Part shown: in pieces, positions 20,009-29,510 of the stretch
Numbering within the stretch: position 1 is the stretch's first letter
Layout of the letters: each line of letters starts with the position of its first letter
Assembly (NCBI RefSeq): GCF_028435365.1
Contig: NZ_JAGTJJ010000054.1
Location: 19,472 to 83,471, forward strand
Direction of reading: 5' to 3'
DNA from: Polyangium jinanense
GTDB taxonomy: Bacteria > Myxococcota > Polyangia > Polyangiales > Polyangiaceae
Length of the DNA stretch: 64,000 nucleotides
The notes under the pieces: generated by a model
The model's database searches: none
Told to the model about the DNA's origin: nothing
What the model saw: the letters and a program-made list of their open reading frames with translations, nothing else
Program-made: the position numbers and the translations under genes

Positions 20009-21694
20009 TCAGATGGTGAGGATTTCCGTGTGCTCGCCCCAGGCGGCACGTAGCACGTCGCTGATCTCGCCCACGGTCGCGCCGGCCTTCACCGCCGCAA
20101 GGATCGGCGGCAAGAGGTTTTCCCTCCCGTCCTTCGCGACGCGATCGATCACGGCAAGGGATTCCGCCTTCGCCGGCGTGTCGTGCTCGGCGCGCCACGC
20201 GCGCGTCCGCTCAGCCTGCTCGCGCTCGATACGCGGATCGATCTTCATCACCGGCACGGGCGGGCTCTCCGAGGCGAACTCGTTCAAGCCCACGATGATC
20301 CGCTTTTTCTCCTCGATCTCGAGCTGATAGCGATACGCCGCCGCCTGGATCTCGCGCTGCACGTAGCCCTGCTCGATCGCCGAGACCATCCCGCCAAGCT
20401 CGTCGACACGCCGGATGTACTCACGCGCCGCCTGTTCGAGCCGTGTCGTCAGCGCCTCGACCGCGTAGCTGCCGCCGAGCGGATCCACGAAGTCCGTCAC
20501 GCCCGACTCGTAGCCGATCACCTGCTGCGTCCGGAGCGCCAGCGTCGCCGCCTCCGCCGTCGGCAGTCCGAGCGCCTCATCGAATCCGTTGGTGTGCAAA
20601 CTTTGGCAACCGCCGAGCACCGCGGCGAGCGCCTGCATCGCCACGCGCACCACGTTCACCATCGGCTGCTGCGCGAGCAGCGTCATCCCCGCCGTCTGAC
20701 AGTGGAACTTGAGCGCCCGCGCCCGGTCCGTCTTCGCGCCGAACCGCTCCTGCATGATCGACGACCAGAGCCTGCGCGCCGCCCGGAACTTCGCGATCTC
20801 CTCGAGCAGGTTGTTGTGCCCGTTGAAGAAGAACGAGAGCTGCCCGCCGAAGTCGTCCACGTCGAGCCCGGCCTCGACGGCGGCCTTCACGTACGCGATC
20901 CCGTCGGCCAGCGTGAACGCGATCTCCTGGGCCGCATCGCAGCCCGCCTCGCGCATGTGGTAGCCGCTGATCGAGATCGTGTTCCAGTTCGGCGCGTCCT
21001 TCGAGCAGAAGGCGAAGATGTCGCTGATGAGCCGAATCGAAGGCCGCGGCGGGTAGATGTACGTCCCGCGCGCGATGTACTCCTTCAAGATGTCGTTCTG
21101 GATCGTGCCGCGAAGTTTGTCCCTCGGAACCCCGGCCTCATCCGCGACCGCGATGTAGAGCGAGAGCAGGATCGCCGCCGTCGCGTTGATCGTCATCGAC
21201 GTGGAGATCGTGTCGAGCGGCAGACCCGCGAGCAGCCGTCGCATGTCGCCGAGCGAGTCGATCGCCACGCCCACGCGCCCCACCTCGCCGGCCGCGAGCG
21301 CGTGATCCGAGTCGCGCCCCATCTGCGTCGGCAGATCGAACGCGACCGAAAGACCGGTTTGTCCCTGCGAGAGCAGGTAGTGGTAGCGCGCGTTCGACTC
21401 CTCCGCGGTGCCGAAGCCGGCGTACTGCCGCATCGTCCAGAGGCGCCCGCGGTACATGTTCGGCTGCACGCCGCGCGTGAACGGCGGCATCCCCGGGAAG
21501 CCGAGATCACGCGCGGGCTCGAAGCCGAGGCGCTCGAGCGTCTCCTCGTCGTAGAGATCGTCCGCGCCTTCGCCGACCGATCCGGGCGGCCCCGAGAGCA
21601 GCGGCGCGCGTGGCCTCGCCGCCTTGCGCGCCTTCGCGAGCCGCTTCTCGAACTCTTCCTTCGCCTGGCCTTCCGCTCGGTCGTCGCTCTTCAT
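20009..21694 (-). CDS. Methylmalonyl-CoA mutase, large (substrate-binding) subunit
   Basis: Interconverts methylmalonyl-CoA and succinyl-CoA with adenosylcobalamin. The 561-residue protein is the TIM-barrel part only, ending at [13 protein letters not shown], so the B12-binding subunit must be encoded elsewhere. Motifs: [70 protein letters not shown]. The Tyr of RQYAGF and the Arg of KEYIARGT correspond to the substrate-carboxylate pair that separates methylmalonyl-CoA mutase from isobutyryl-CoA-type mutases. MeaB, its usual G-protein partner, lies at 32.3 kb. It follows the MshEN-GAF gene by 19 bp. Confidence 0.9.
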   Translation of the reverse strand: MKSDDRAEGQAKEEFEKRLAKARKAARPRAPLLSGPPGSVGEGADDLYDEETLERLGFEPARDLGFPGMPPFTRGVQPNMYRGRLWTMRQYAGFGTAEESNARYHYLLSQGQTGLSVAFDLPTQMGRDSDHALAAGEVGRVGVAIDSLGDMRRLLAGLPLDTISTSMTINATAAILLSLYIAVADEAGVPRDKLRGTIQNDILKEYIARGTYIYPPRPSIRLISDIFAFCSKDAPNWNTISISGYHMREAGCDAAQEIAFTLADGIAYVKAAVEAGLDVDDFGGQLSFFFNGHNNLLEEIAKFRAARRLWSSIMQERFGAKTDRARALKFHCQTAGMTLLAQQPMVNVVRVAMQALAAVLGGCQSLHTNGFDEALGLPTAEAATLALRTQQVIGYESGVTDFVDPLGGSYAVEALTTRLEQAAREYIRRVDELGGMVSAIEQGYVQREIQAAAYRYQLEIEEKKRIIVGLNEFASESPPVPVMKIDPRIEREQAERTRAWRAEHDTPAKAESLAVIDRVAKDGRENLLPPILAAVKAGATVGEISDVLRAAWGEHTEILTI

Positions 21695-21713
21695 CGTTCG
21701 TCGTCCTCGACGT

Positions 21714-23369
21714 TCAACCTCGCGCCGACAAGAGCCGCGCGAGCGCCTCGCCCACAGCGCGAGCGAGCTCGTCCATCCTGCGCGTGCCGGTGAGCGTGTC
21801 GCCGAGATCGTCGACCATGAGCACCGCCGCCGGCCGCCCCGCGACGCGCACCGCCACGACGGCCACGTCCGTGCTCGCGCGCTCCATCACCGCGAGCAGC
21901 CCCGCGTGCGCCTCCGTCTCGGGCACGGGCCCGAGGTAGATCGACGTCGCCGTCGCCGTCGCGAACACGCTCGGCACGTCGTGCGGGATCGAGAGCGCTC
22001 GCAGCGCCTCTTCGTCCCCGAAGTCTTCGTTGCACGTCCAACCGTGGAACCCATCGCGCTTGACCGCGAAGAGCGCCACGCGTCGCGCGAAGAGCGCCGC
22101 GCCTCCGAGCGCGAGCGAGACGATCTCGTCGCGTGTCGCGGCGCGCGCGAGCGCTCCGAGGATCGCGCTCGGATCCGGGAAGGGCAGGGGAGGCGGACCG
22201 ACGAACGTCTGGCGTTGCGGCTCCTCTTCGGAATCCGGAGCGGGCGTCGGCGCAGGCGCGATCACCTGGCCTTTCACGGGCACCGGAAGCGACATCGCGG
22301 GCGGCGGCACCGACACACCACCACGACGCGCCGACGGCGCAGGCGCGAACGAGTTCGGCCCTGCAGGCGGCTCCGCGATCGGGGCCCCGAGCGCCGGCGC
22401 GAGCGCATGCGAGACGGGCGCGTCATGCGTCGTCCACATCGCCGCCGCTCGCTCGGCCTTCTCCGCGCTCGCCGCGTCGCCCACGACGCGCGGCGCCGTG
22501 CCTCCGTCGCTCGACGGCGAACGCGAGAACACCGATGGATCGAGGGTCGGACGTGTCGCGCCGCGCCACGCTGTGAGCTCGGGCGGCGCCACGGCGAGCG
22601 GCGAGGGAACCGAGGCCGGGCCCGGCGGCGGCGTCGAAGGAAACGACACGCGCGGCGGATCGTCCCCGCTCGCCGGAGCCGCTGCCGCGGCCTTCGTCGC
22701 GGGCAACGCGGAACGAACGGGCCGCTCGATCGGCGCCGCTCCACGCAACGTCCCCGGCGCGCCGCGTCGCGTGGCCGGCGTGGCTGCGTTCGTCGGATCT
22801 GCGTCACCGCCCTCCGGCACGCGTTTCACGAGCGGGATCGGCGTGCTGATCGTGGGCGGCGGCGGGATCGACGACTGCGGCGCGCCGAAAGGCGAGGGCG
22901 GCGTGATGCGGCGACCTCGTGGCTTCTTCGGAGCCTCGGGTTGCGCGGCCGTGAGCTCGATCCGCCGGATCGCCTCTTCCACGGCGCCGATCGGCGCGCG
23001 CAGCACGCGCACCGGCGCGCCGAGGTGGAACGACATCTCCGACTCGATGTGCGTGTCGAGCGGATCGGCCGCGGCCACGTCCACCGTCCCCGTGAACGGA
23101 TCGAGCCGCGTCGGAAGCGCGCAGAGCCTCCGGCACATCGCGCGCGGCAACTTCGCTACGAGGTCCGGCGCGCCTTGCACGTGGCGCAGCCCGGGACCCG
23201 CGTACCGCGCGATCTCCTCGTCGAGCTCGGCCTCCGTGATCGCCCCGCGATCTACGAGCGCGCGCGTGAAGGGAATTCCCCGCACGACCGACAGGAGCAG
23301 CGCCGCCTGCACCTTCTCCCGCGTCACCAGGTTCGCCGCGATCAGGCGTCGCCCCAACTCCACCGACAC
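21714..23369 (-). CDS. MshEN/GspE-N domain protein with C-terminal GAF-like domain
   Basis: The 551-residue protein starts at GTG. Residues about 1-140 match the N-terminal domain of type II secretion/pilus ATPases ([52 protein letters not shown]). This domain can bind c-di-GMP in some proteins. There is no Walker motif and no ATPase domain. A Pro/Ala/Ser linker of about 230 residues follows, then a GAF-like region ([36 protein letters not shown]). It may be a sensory or regulatory protein, possibly for pili or gliding, but this is inference. Confidence 0.75.
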   Translation of the reverse strand: MSVELGRRLIAANLVTREKVQAALLLSVVRGIPFTRALVDRGAITEAELDEEIARYAGPGLRHVQGAPDLVAKLPRAMCRRLCALPTRLDPFTGTVDVAAADPLDTHIESEMSFHLGAPVRVLRAPIGAVEEAIRRIELTAAQPEAPKKPRGRRITPPSPFGAPQSSIPPPPTISTPIPLVKRVPEGGDADPTNAATPATRRGAPGTLRGAAPIERPVRSALPATKAAAAAPASGDDPPRVSFPSTPPPGPASVPSPLAVAPPELTAWRGATRPTLDPSVFSRSPSSDGGTAPRVVGDAASAEKAERAAAMWTTHDAPVSHALAPALGAPIAEPPAGPNSFAPAPSARRGGVSVPPPAMSLPVPVKGQVIAPAPTPAPDSEEEPQRQTFVGPPPLPFPDPSAILGALARAATRDEIVSLALGGAALFARRVALFAVKRDGFHGWTCNEDFGDEEALRALSIPHDVPSVFATATATSIYLGPVPETEAHAGLLAVMERASTDVAVVAVRVAGRPAAVLMVDDLGDTLTGTRRMDELARAVGEALARLLSARG

Positions 23370-23417
23370 GGCGCGAACGATATCACTCTTTATGTTGGCG
23401 AGGGGCGCCTTGGGCCC

Positions 23418-23717
23418 TCAGCGCGACGCGGGAAACTGGAAGACGACCTCGGTCTGTCGCACGAGCCCGAGGTTGTCCCGCGCGATGCGCTCGACCGCCG
23501 TCGGATCGTCCCGCAGCCGCTCGACCCGACCGCGCAGTGCGTCGATCTCGCGGTGCATCTCCGCACTCTCCTCTTCCACCTGCTCGAGCTCCCGTTCGAG
23601 CCCCCGCAGCCGCGGCAGACCCTCCGGGGAAAGGATCATCACCGGCACCCCGATGACCGCCACGATCAGGATTCCGACCGGCAGCACCCGCTCGATCGCC
23701 AAGGTGAGTCGACGCAC
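23418..23717 (-). CDS. ftsB: FtsB/DivIC-like septum formation initiator
   Basis: This 99-residue bitopic protein has a short basic N-terminus, one membrane segment (VLPVGILIVAVIGVPVMIL) and a coiled coil (LERELEQVEEESAEMHREIDALRGRVERL). It ends with the family hallmark ERIARDNLGLVRQTEVVFQF. FtsB/DivIC bridges FtsL and FtsQ in the divisome. The start is GTG with AGGGAG 6 bp upstream. It heads a leftward series with the MshEN-GAF gene (48-bp gap) and the mutase. That grouping with a B12 enzyme has no obvious functional logic. Confidence 0.85.
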   Translation of the reverse strand: MRRLTLAIERVLPVGILIVAVIGVPVMILSPEGLPRLRGLERELEQVEEESAEMHREIDALRGRVERLRDDPTAVERIARDNLGLVRQTEVVFQFPASR

Positions 23718-23800
23718 GTCTATCTCCCTGCCACGGCCGCGGGCGCCCGGTCAACTTTCCGGGCTCGCGTCCTTCGTAAAGATCCGTGCTTTTGCGTCAG

Positions 23801-23836
23801 TTGTTCTTCGCGAACGACCGGACCTTTGGCTAGCAT
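23801..23836 (+). promoter_or_regulatory. Possible promoter region of the pseudokinase-TPR gene
   Basis: TAGCAT at 23831-23836 is a fair -10 box, 88 bp before the ATG. The best upstream box at ordinary spacing (TTCGCG, 23807-23812, 18 bp) is weak, and TTGTTC at 23801 is too far. The 207-bp divergent gap to ftsB holds nothing else recognisable. Confidence 0.25.
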
Positions 23837-23924
23837 ACGCCCGCCCGCGGACGCCCTGGTCGGTTCGGCTGGACCGAACCATGACCAGACGAGGACGCCC
23901 GCGCGAAGGATCCGAGGAGATTGC

Positions 23925-26900
23925 ATGTCGATCGATATCGTCCGAGGTGAGCTCGAGCGCCTCTTCTCGCTCGATGAAATGACCGCGCTGTCGAGCGAGC
24001 TGCTCGGGCTCGATCCGGCCCAGGTTGGAGGCGCCGTCTCGAAGGCATCCTTCGCACGCGCGCTCACGGATCGCTGCTTCGAGAACGACGCCGAAGGCGC
24101 GCTGCTCGACGCGATCTTCGCCGTGAGGCCCGAGGCCGACGCGAAACTGCGCGAGCTCGCGAAGAAGGGCACGAGCGCAGACACCGAGATCAAGGCCGGC
24201 GAGGCGTTCGGCGCGTTCACGATCACGCGCAAGATCGGCGAGGGCCCGCGCGCCGTCGTCTACGCCGCGACCCGAAAGGTCGAGGGCGAGGACAAGCCCG
24301 AGGAGCGGAGCCTCAAGGTCTTTCGCAAGGACGCCGCTTCCGGGCCGCGCGCTCTCCAGCGATTCCTCACGGCCGTTCGTCTCGCCGCGAAGGTGCAGCA
24401 TGAAGGCCTGCCTGCGTCGCTCGAAGCTGGCGTCGTCTCGGGCCACGCGTACGTCGCGTACGCGCCCATCGACGGCCAGCCGCTCGCCGCGCGCGTGACG
24501 CGCACGGGCGCGCTGCACATGAACGAGGCGCGCGAGATCGTCCGCGCCGTCCTCTCGGCCCTGACCGCGCTGCACGAGGCGCGCGTCGTGCACGGCAACA
24601 TCAAGCTCGAGAACGTGCTCGTCGGCCGCGGCGAAGGCGGCAAGGTCCGCGCGTACCTCGTAGACGCGGGATGCGATCGCCTCGGCGCCGGCGTGGGTGG
24701 TCCCTTCGGCGTCCCCACGCTCGCCCGCGCGCTCTCGCCCGAGCAGATCCGCGCCGGCGCGATCGACGCGCAGAGCGACATCTACGGCTTCGGCGCGATG
24801 CTCTTCGAGCTCCTCGCGGGCAAGCCTCCGTTCAACGCCGAGACCGGCGCCGACATCGCCGCCGCGCACCTCGTCCGCGAGGCGCCTGCTGCTTCCTCGA
24901 TCGCGCCGAAGGGCTGGGTCAACAAGGAGCTCGACGAGATCATCGCGCGCCTGCTCGACAAGAACCCGAGTGCGCGCCCCAAGGGTGTGAGCGGCGCGCT
25001 CGATCTCGTCGATCCCACGGCCAAGAGCGCGGAGGAAGCGCCCAAGGGCAAGACCTTCACCGACGACGAGATCAACGACCTCGCTGATCTGCTCCTGGCC
25101 GATCCCATGGATCACGACTCGGCCCTCGCGCTGGAGAGCGCCGCGCGTGACGGCGCGGATCCGCACAAGGTCGCCGAGGCCTTCGTCATCGCGGCCTCCG
25201 AGGTCGACGAGGGCGAGAGCGCGGGCGAGAAGATCAAGGCTGCGGAGACGAAGAAGCAGCTCCTCTTCCGCGCCGCCCGCACCTACGAGAACGTCGCGAA
25301 GGATCTGGAGAAGGCCGAGGGCGTGCTCCAGCAGATCGTCGAGCTCGACGAGGACGACGACGTCGCGTTCAGCGCGCTCGAGGACGTGCGCAGGCAGCTC
25401 AAGAAGCACGAGGAGGTCGTCGAGATGCTCCTCGAGCGCAGCGAGAAGGCGCAGGATCCGCCGGCGCGGGCGCGCGCGCTGAACGAGATCGGCCGCCTCT
25501 ACGTGCGCGAGCTCGAAGACGTCGAGCAAGGCGTCTTCGCCTTCGCGCAGGCGCTCTCCATCCTCCCGCAGAACCAGGACTACGCGAAGGATCTCGAGCG
25601 CTCGGCCGGCAGCGACATGAAGGTCTGGGCCGAGGCGCTCCAGATCTTGAGCACCGCGACGACCAGCGCGGAGATGTCGACCGAGGCCAAGATCGCGCTC
25701 TTCAACCTGCTCGGGCGCTGGTACTCCGAGAAGATCGCGCGGCCCGACATGGGCCTTCCTTGCTTCCAGGCCGTGCTCTCGGCCGAGCCTGGGCACGACG
25801 GCGCGCTCGACGGCATGGCGCAGCTCTACCGCCGCGCGCAGCAGTGGCAGGAGCTCTGCCAGATCCTTCAGACCCGCGCCGATCGCGCCGCGACGCCGGA
25901 GCGCTCCCGCGAGATCCGCGCCGAGGCCGCCGACGTCCTCGAGACGCGGCTCAACGACGCCTCGCGCGCTCGTGATCTCTTCGAGCACATCTTCCAGGAG
26001 GATCCGAGCAACGACAAAGCCGCCGAGGCGCTCGGCCGCATCTACCACCGCCTGGAGGACTGGGCCGGTTACGCGAAGATCCTCGAGCGCCGCGCCGACG
26101 CGCTCCGCGGCGAGGCCCGCGTCGAGGCCATCTGCAAGGTCGCCGAGCTCTACGAGGATCAGCTGAACGACCTCGGCGAGGCCACGCGCCGCTACGAGGC
26201 CGCGCTCGACGTCGACCCGCACGGCCTCACCGCGCTGCGGGGCCTCGATCGCATCTACAACCGCACGGGCCGCTACAAGGAGCTCGTCGGCAACCTGGAG
26301 AAGCAGATCGCGATCAGCGCGACGCCGCGCCAGAAGATCAACCTCTACGAGCGGCTCGCCGGCATCCACGACGAGCAGTTCCTCGATCACGGCAAGGCCG
26401 CCGAGGCGTACGAGGCGATCCTCCAGATCGATCCGGCGCACGAGGGAACGCTCACCGCGCTCATGCGGCATTACCGCGCGCTCGAGCGCTGGGAGGACGT
26501 CGTCTCGCTCTACGAGCGCCTCCTCCGCATCGTCATCGACGACAAGCGCCGCATCGAGCTGCTTCTCGCGATGGGCCGCGTGCTCGTCGAGCAGGTCGGC
26601 TCGCCCGAGCGCGCCTCGAAGACGTACGAGAAGGTCATCGAGATCGATCCGCAGCACGGCGGCGCGCTCGAATCCCTCGCGAACGTCCGCGCCGCGAGCG
26701 GCGACGCGCTCGCCGCGCTCTCCGCGATCGAGTCGCTCGCCGTCAAGGCGACGACGCCCGAGACGCGCGCCGATCTCTGGATCCGCGCCGCCAAGCTGCT
26801 CGACGACAAGGGCGATCGCGACGGCGCGATCGAGCGATACAAGAAGGCCCTCGACGCGCAGCCCGGCAACGTCGCGGCCTCCACCGCGCTCCGCGCCTCC

Positions 26901-29261
26901 TACCTCGCGCGCGGCGACGCGACCAGCGCCGTCGAGCTCCTCGGCCGCGAGATCGAAGCGGCGGAGGGCAACCTCGCGAAGGCGCGCCACTACGGCGAGA
27001 TGGCCTTCCTCCTGCACGAGAAGCTCAAGGATACCGATCGCGCCCAGGCGGCTGCGACGAAGGCGATCGACCTCGATCCGACGAACATGAAGGCGCTCTA
27101 CGTCTCGGGCGAGATCGCCTTCAACGCCTCTCGCTTCGTCGAGGCGGCCAAGCACTTCGAGTCGCTGGCGAACCGCTCCGACGCGATGCCGAAGGACCTC
27201 GCGCTCGACGTGGTCAGCCACTACATCGACGCGCTCAGCAAGATCGGCTCGACCGAAAAGGCCGTCTCCGTCCTCCCGACGTTGCTCGCGCTCGCGCCCG
27301 ACGTCCCGCAGGCGATCCGCCGCGCGGCGAAGGTCCGCTACGACGCCAAGCAGTACAAGGAGAGCGCCGCGCTCTACGTCGATCTCTCGAACCGCTTCGC
27401 CGACAAGCTCGATCCGGTCGATCGCGCCGAGGCGATGCTCTACCTCGGCCAGGCGCGACTCTCGCTCGGCGAGGTCGAGGAGGCGGTCTTGCCGCTGCTC
27501 GACGCAGCCGACCTCATGCCCGAGGCGCCCGAGCCGATCGCGGCGCTCGTGCGGCTCTACGAGGCGAAGAAGGACTGGGAGGAGGTCATCCGCCTCAAGA
27601 TGCGCCGCATCGACGTCGTCAGCGGCGACGAGCGCGTCGCGTTGCTCCTCGACGTCGGCGACATCATGGCCGCGCAGCTCGGCGATCGCACCCGCGCCGC
27701 GAAGAGCTACGTCGCCGCGCTCGACGAGCGCCCGGACGATCGGAAGATCCTGACCAAGCTGATGCAGCTCTACAGCGAGGAGAAGGACTGGTCGAAGCTC
27801 ATCGAGGTCGTGCTCAAGCTCGCGAGCAAGATCGACGACAAGCGGCAAAAGGCGAAGTACATGCACACTGCCGCGATCGTGAGCTGGCGTCAGCTCGGCG
27901 ACTCGGACAAGGCGATCGAGTACTACGACCAGGTCCTCGAGCTCGATCCCTCGCTCGACAAGGCGCTCGCCGAGGCGATCGAGGTCCGCGAGCAGAAGGG
28001 CGACTGGGAGGGCGTCGAGCGCCTCGTGCGTGTCGATCTCGAGCGAGCGACCGAGCGCAACGACACGTCGAAGGTGCTCGCCACGATGGAGAAGCTCGGC
28101 GCGCTCTACAAGGACAAGCTCGGCGCGATCGCGGACGCGATCGACGCGTACGAAGCCGCGCAGACGCTCGATCCCGAGAACCACGAGCGCGAGGAGCTGC
28201 TCGCCAAGCTCTACGCGAGCGACCCTGCGCAGTACCTCGACAAGGCCGTGGCGGCGCAGGCGATCCTGCTCCGTCGCAACCCCTACCGCCCCGAGCCGTA
28301 CAAGCTCCTGCGCAAGCTCTACACCGAGTCGAAGCGCGCTGACTCCGCGTACTGCCTCTGCCAGGCCCTCACGCTGATGAGCTTCGCCGAGCCTGACGAG
28401 GAGCGCTTCTTCAAGCGCATGCGCTCGGACACGGCGGCCGCGGCGCAGGTCCCGCTCGGTGAGGACGACTGGTTCACGAACCTCACGCACCCGGACGCCG
28501 ACCCGCTCCTGACGAACGTCTTCGCCGTCATCCAGCCGGCCGTGATCATGAAGAACGGCCAGCCCTTGGAGGCGCTCGGCTACCAGATGGCCTACGCCAT
28601 CGACCTCATGCGGCACCCGTACCCGCTCTCGCAGACGATCGTCTTCGCGGCCGGCGTGCTGGGCCTCGAGTTGCCCATCTGCTTCCAGAATCCCATGGAT
28701 CCTGGGGGGCTCTCGTTCCTCCACGCCCACAACCCCGCGATCGTGCTCGGCGCTGCCGCGCTCGCCACGGAGGTCCCCCCGCAGATGGGCGCGTTCATCG
28801 CGAGCCGCCACCTCACGTACTACCGGCCGGGCATGTACCTCCGCTACCTCGTCCCCACGGGCACGGGGCTCCGGGCGTGGCTCTTCGCCGCGATCAAGCT
28901 CATTTCCCCGAACTTCCCGATCTCCAAGGACATCGAGGGTCCGGTGAAGGAGAACCTCGCGGTCATCGAGGCGGTGATCACGGGCGCGCGGCGCGACGAG
29001 CTCGCGAGCGCCGTCACGAAGCTCCTCCAGGCCGGCGCGATCGACCTCAAGAAGTGGGTCGCGGGCGTCGACCTCACGGCCGACCGCGCGGGCTTCGTCG
29101 TGGCGAACGACCTCGAGATTGCACAGGAAATCATCAAGGCCGCCGACGACTCCGCGAGCGCCGTGCCGCAGAAGGAGCGCCTGAAGGAGCTCGTTCTGTT
29201 CTCGGTCGGCGAGGATTATTTCGCGATCCGTCGTAAGCTAGGCATCAACATCGACGCCTGA
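23925..29261 (+). CDS. Giant pseudokinase-TPR protein
   Basis: This 1778-residue protein has no signal or membrane segment. Residues about 95-345 have a Hanks kinase fold: glycine loop IGEGPRAVVYA, the VAIK-equivalent lysine in RSLKVF, and SDIYGFGAMLFELLAG. The catalytic loop, however, reads HGNIKLEN (catalytic Asp to Asn), and DFG is DAG. It is therefore predicted inactive or nearly so. About 1200 residues of TPR repeats follow, then a conserved-looking C-terminal domain (YYRPGMYLRYLVPTGTGLRAW to SVGEDYFAIRRKLGI). Probably a large scaffold in signalling or motility. ATG at 23925 follows GGAGA. An intrinsic terminator lies after the stop. Confidence 0.88.
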   Translation: MSIDIVRGELERLFSLDEMTALSSELLGLDPAQVGGAVSKASFARALTDRCFENDAEGALLDAIFAVRPEADAKLRELAKKGTSADTEIKAGEAFGAFTITRKIGEGPRAVVYAATRKVEGEDKPEERSLKVFRKDAASGPRALQRFLTAVRLAAKVQHEGLPASLEAGVVSGHAYVAYAPIDGQPLAARVTRTGALHMNEAREIVRAVLSALTALHEARVVHGNIKLENVLVGRGEGGKVRAYLVDAGCDRLGAGVGGPFGVPTLARALSPEQIRAGAIDAQSDIYGFGAMLFELLAGKPPFNAETGADIAAAHLVREAPAASSIAPKGWVNKELDEIIARLLDKNPSARPKGVSGALDLVDPTAKSAEEAPKGKTFTDDEINDLADLLLADPMDHDSALALESAARDGADPHKVAEAFVIAASEVDEGESAGEKIKAAETKKQLLFRAARTYENVAKDLEKAEGVLQQIVELDEDDDVAFSALEDVRRQLKKHEEVVEMLLERSEKAQDPPARARALNEIGRLYVRELEDVEQGVFAFAQALSILPQNQDYAKDLERSAGSDMKVWAEALQILSTATTSAEMSTEAKIALFNLLGRWYSEKIARPDMGLPCFQAVLSAEPGHDGALDGMAQLYRRAQQWQELCQILQTRADRAATPERSREIRAEAADVLETRLNDASRARDLFEHIFQEDPSNDKAAEALGRIYHRLEDWAGYAKILERRADALRGEARVEAICKVAELYEDQLNDLGEATRRYEAALDVDPHGLTALRGLDRIYNRTGRYKELVGNLEKQIAISATPRQKINLYERLAGIHDEQFLDHGKAAEAYEAILQIDPAHEGTLTALMRHYRALERWEDVVSLYERLLRIVIDDKRRIELLLAMGRVLVEQVGSPERASKTYEKVIEIDPQHGGALESLANVRAASGDALAALSAIESLAVKATTPETRADLWIRAAKLLDDKGDRDGAIERYKKALDAQPGNVAASTALRASYLARGDATSAVELLGREIEAAEGNLAKARHYGEMAFLLHEKLKDTDRAQAAATKAIDLDPTNMKALYVSGEIAFNASRFVEAAKHFESLANRSDAMPKDLALDVVSHYIDALSKIGSTEKAVSVLPTLLALAPDVPQAIRRAAKVRYDAKQYKESAALYVDLSNRFADKLDPVDRAEAMLYLGQARLSLGEVEEAVLPLLDAADLMPEAPEPIAALVRLYEAKKDWEEVIRLKMRRIDVVSGDERVALLLDVGDIMAAQLGDRTRAAKSYVAALDERPDDRKILTKLMQLYSEEKDWSKLIEVVLKLASKIDDKRQKAKYMHTAAIVSWRQLGDSDKAIEYYDQVLELDPSLDKALAEAIEVREQKGDWEGVERLVRVDLERATERNDTSKVLATMEKLGALYKDKLGAIADAIDAYEAAQTLDPENHEREELLAKLYASDPAQYLDKAVAAQAILLRRNPYRPEPYKLLRKLYTESKRADSAYCLCQALTLMSFAEPDEERFFKRMRSDTAAAAQVPLGEDDWFTNLTHPDADPLLTNVFAVIQPAVIMKNGQPLEALGYQMAYAIDLMRHPYPLSQTIVFAAGVLGLELPICFQNPMDPGGLSFLHAHNPAIVLGAAALATEVPPQMGAFIASRHLTYYRPGMYLRYLVPTGTGLRAWLFAAIKLISPNFPISKDIEGPVKENLAVIEAVITGARRDELASAVTKLLQAGAIDLKKWVAGVDLTADRAGFVVANDLEIAQEIIKAADDSASAVPQKERLKELVLFSVGEDYFAIRRKLGINIDA

Positions 29262-29283
29262 ACGACATCGTCTGGACCGCGCG

Positions 29284-29318
29284 AAGGGGCCGATCTCGGA
29301 GATCCGAGCGGCCCTTTT
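29284..29318 (+). terminator. Rho-independent terminator after the pseudokinase-TPR gene
   Basis: GGGGCCG and CGGCCC flank a perfect CTCGGA-GA-TCCGAG inner stem, followed by TTTT at 29315-29318. It begins 23 bp after the stop. This is the one clear stem-plus-T-run terminator in the window. Confidence 0.75.
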
Positions 29319-29386
29319 GCGCGCTTCTGGGCCGAGGGGGTACGAATTGGGGCGACGCGGCCGCGCCGTTCGTGCAAGAACAGCGG

Positions 29387-29416
29387 TTGACGGGCAAAAT
29401 CCTTGGTTGCTACCCT
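29387..29416 (+). promoter_or_regulatory. Probable sigma70-type promoter for the H1-Fic gene
   Basis: TTGACG (29387-29392) and TACCCT (29411-29416) are 18 bp apart, 95 bp upstream of the ATG at 29511. It lies between the upstream terminator and the gene, so placement supports it. Confidence 0.5.
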
Positions 29417-29510
29417 CACGCCCCGTCGCACGGGCCTCGAGGGGCCCGACAGACTCATCGTGCCGTGTCGCCGCGGGGGGTTCTCCGAGCGACCGCTGGA
29501 ATCACGCTCC

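Noticed and set aside
20009..21694. Isobutyryl-CoA or 2-hydroxyisobutyryl-CoA mutase instead of methylmalonyl-CoA mutase
   Set aside because: The Tyr in RQYAGF and the Arg in KEYIARGT, which mark methylmalonyl-CoA specificity, are both present.
21624..23924. Upstream extension of the TPR frame to a 2545-codon ORF
   Set aside because: The extension is antisense to the MshEN-GAF and ftsB genes, is Arg-rich and has no domain similarity. The start at 23925 has a ribosome binding site.
23751..28811. A 1686-codon open frame antisense to the pseudokinase-TPR gene
   Set aside because: High-GC third-position bias keeps the antisense frame open. The translation is Arg/Leu/Val/Glu-biased without recognisable domains, while the sense strand has clear kinase and TPR motifs.
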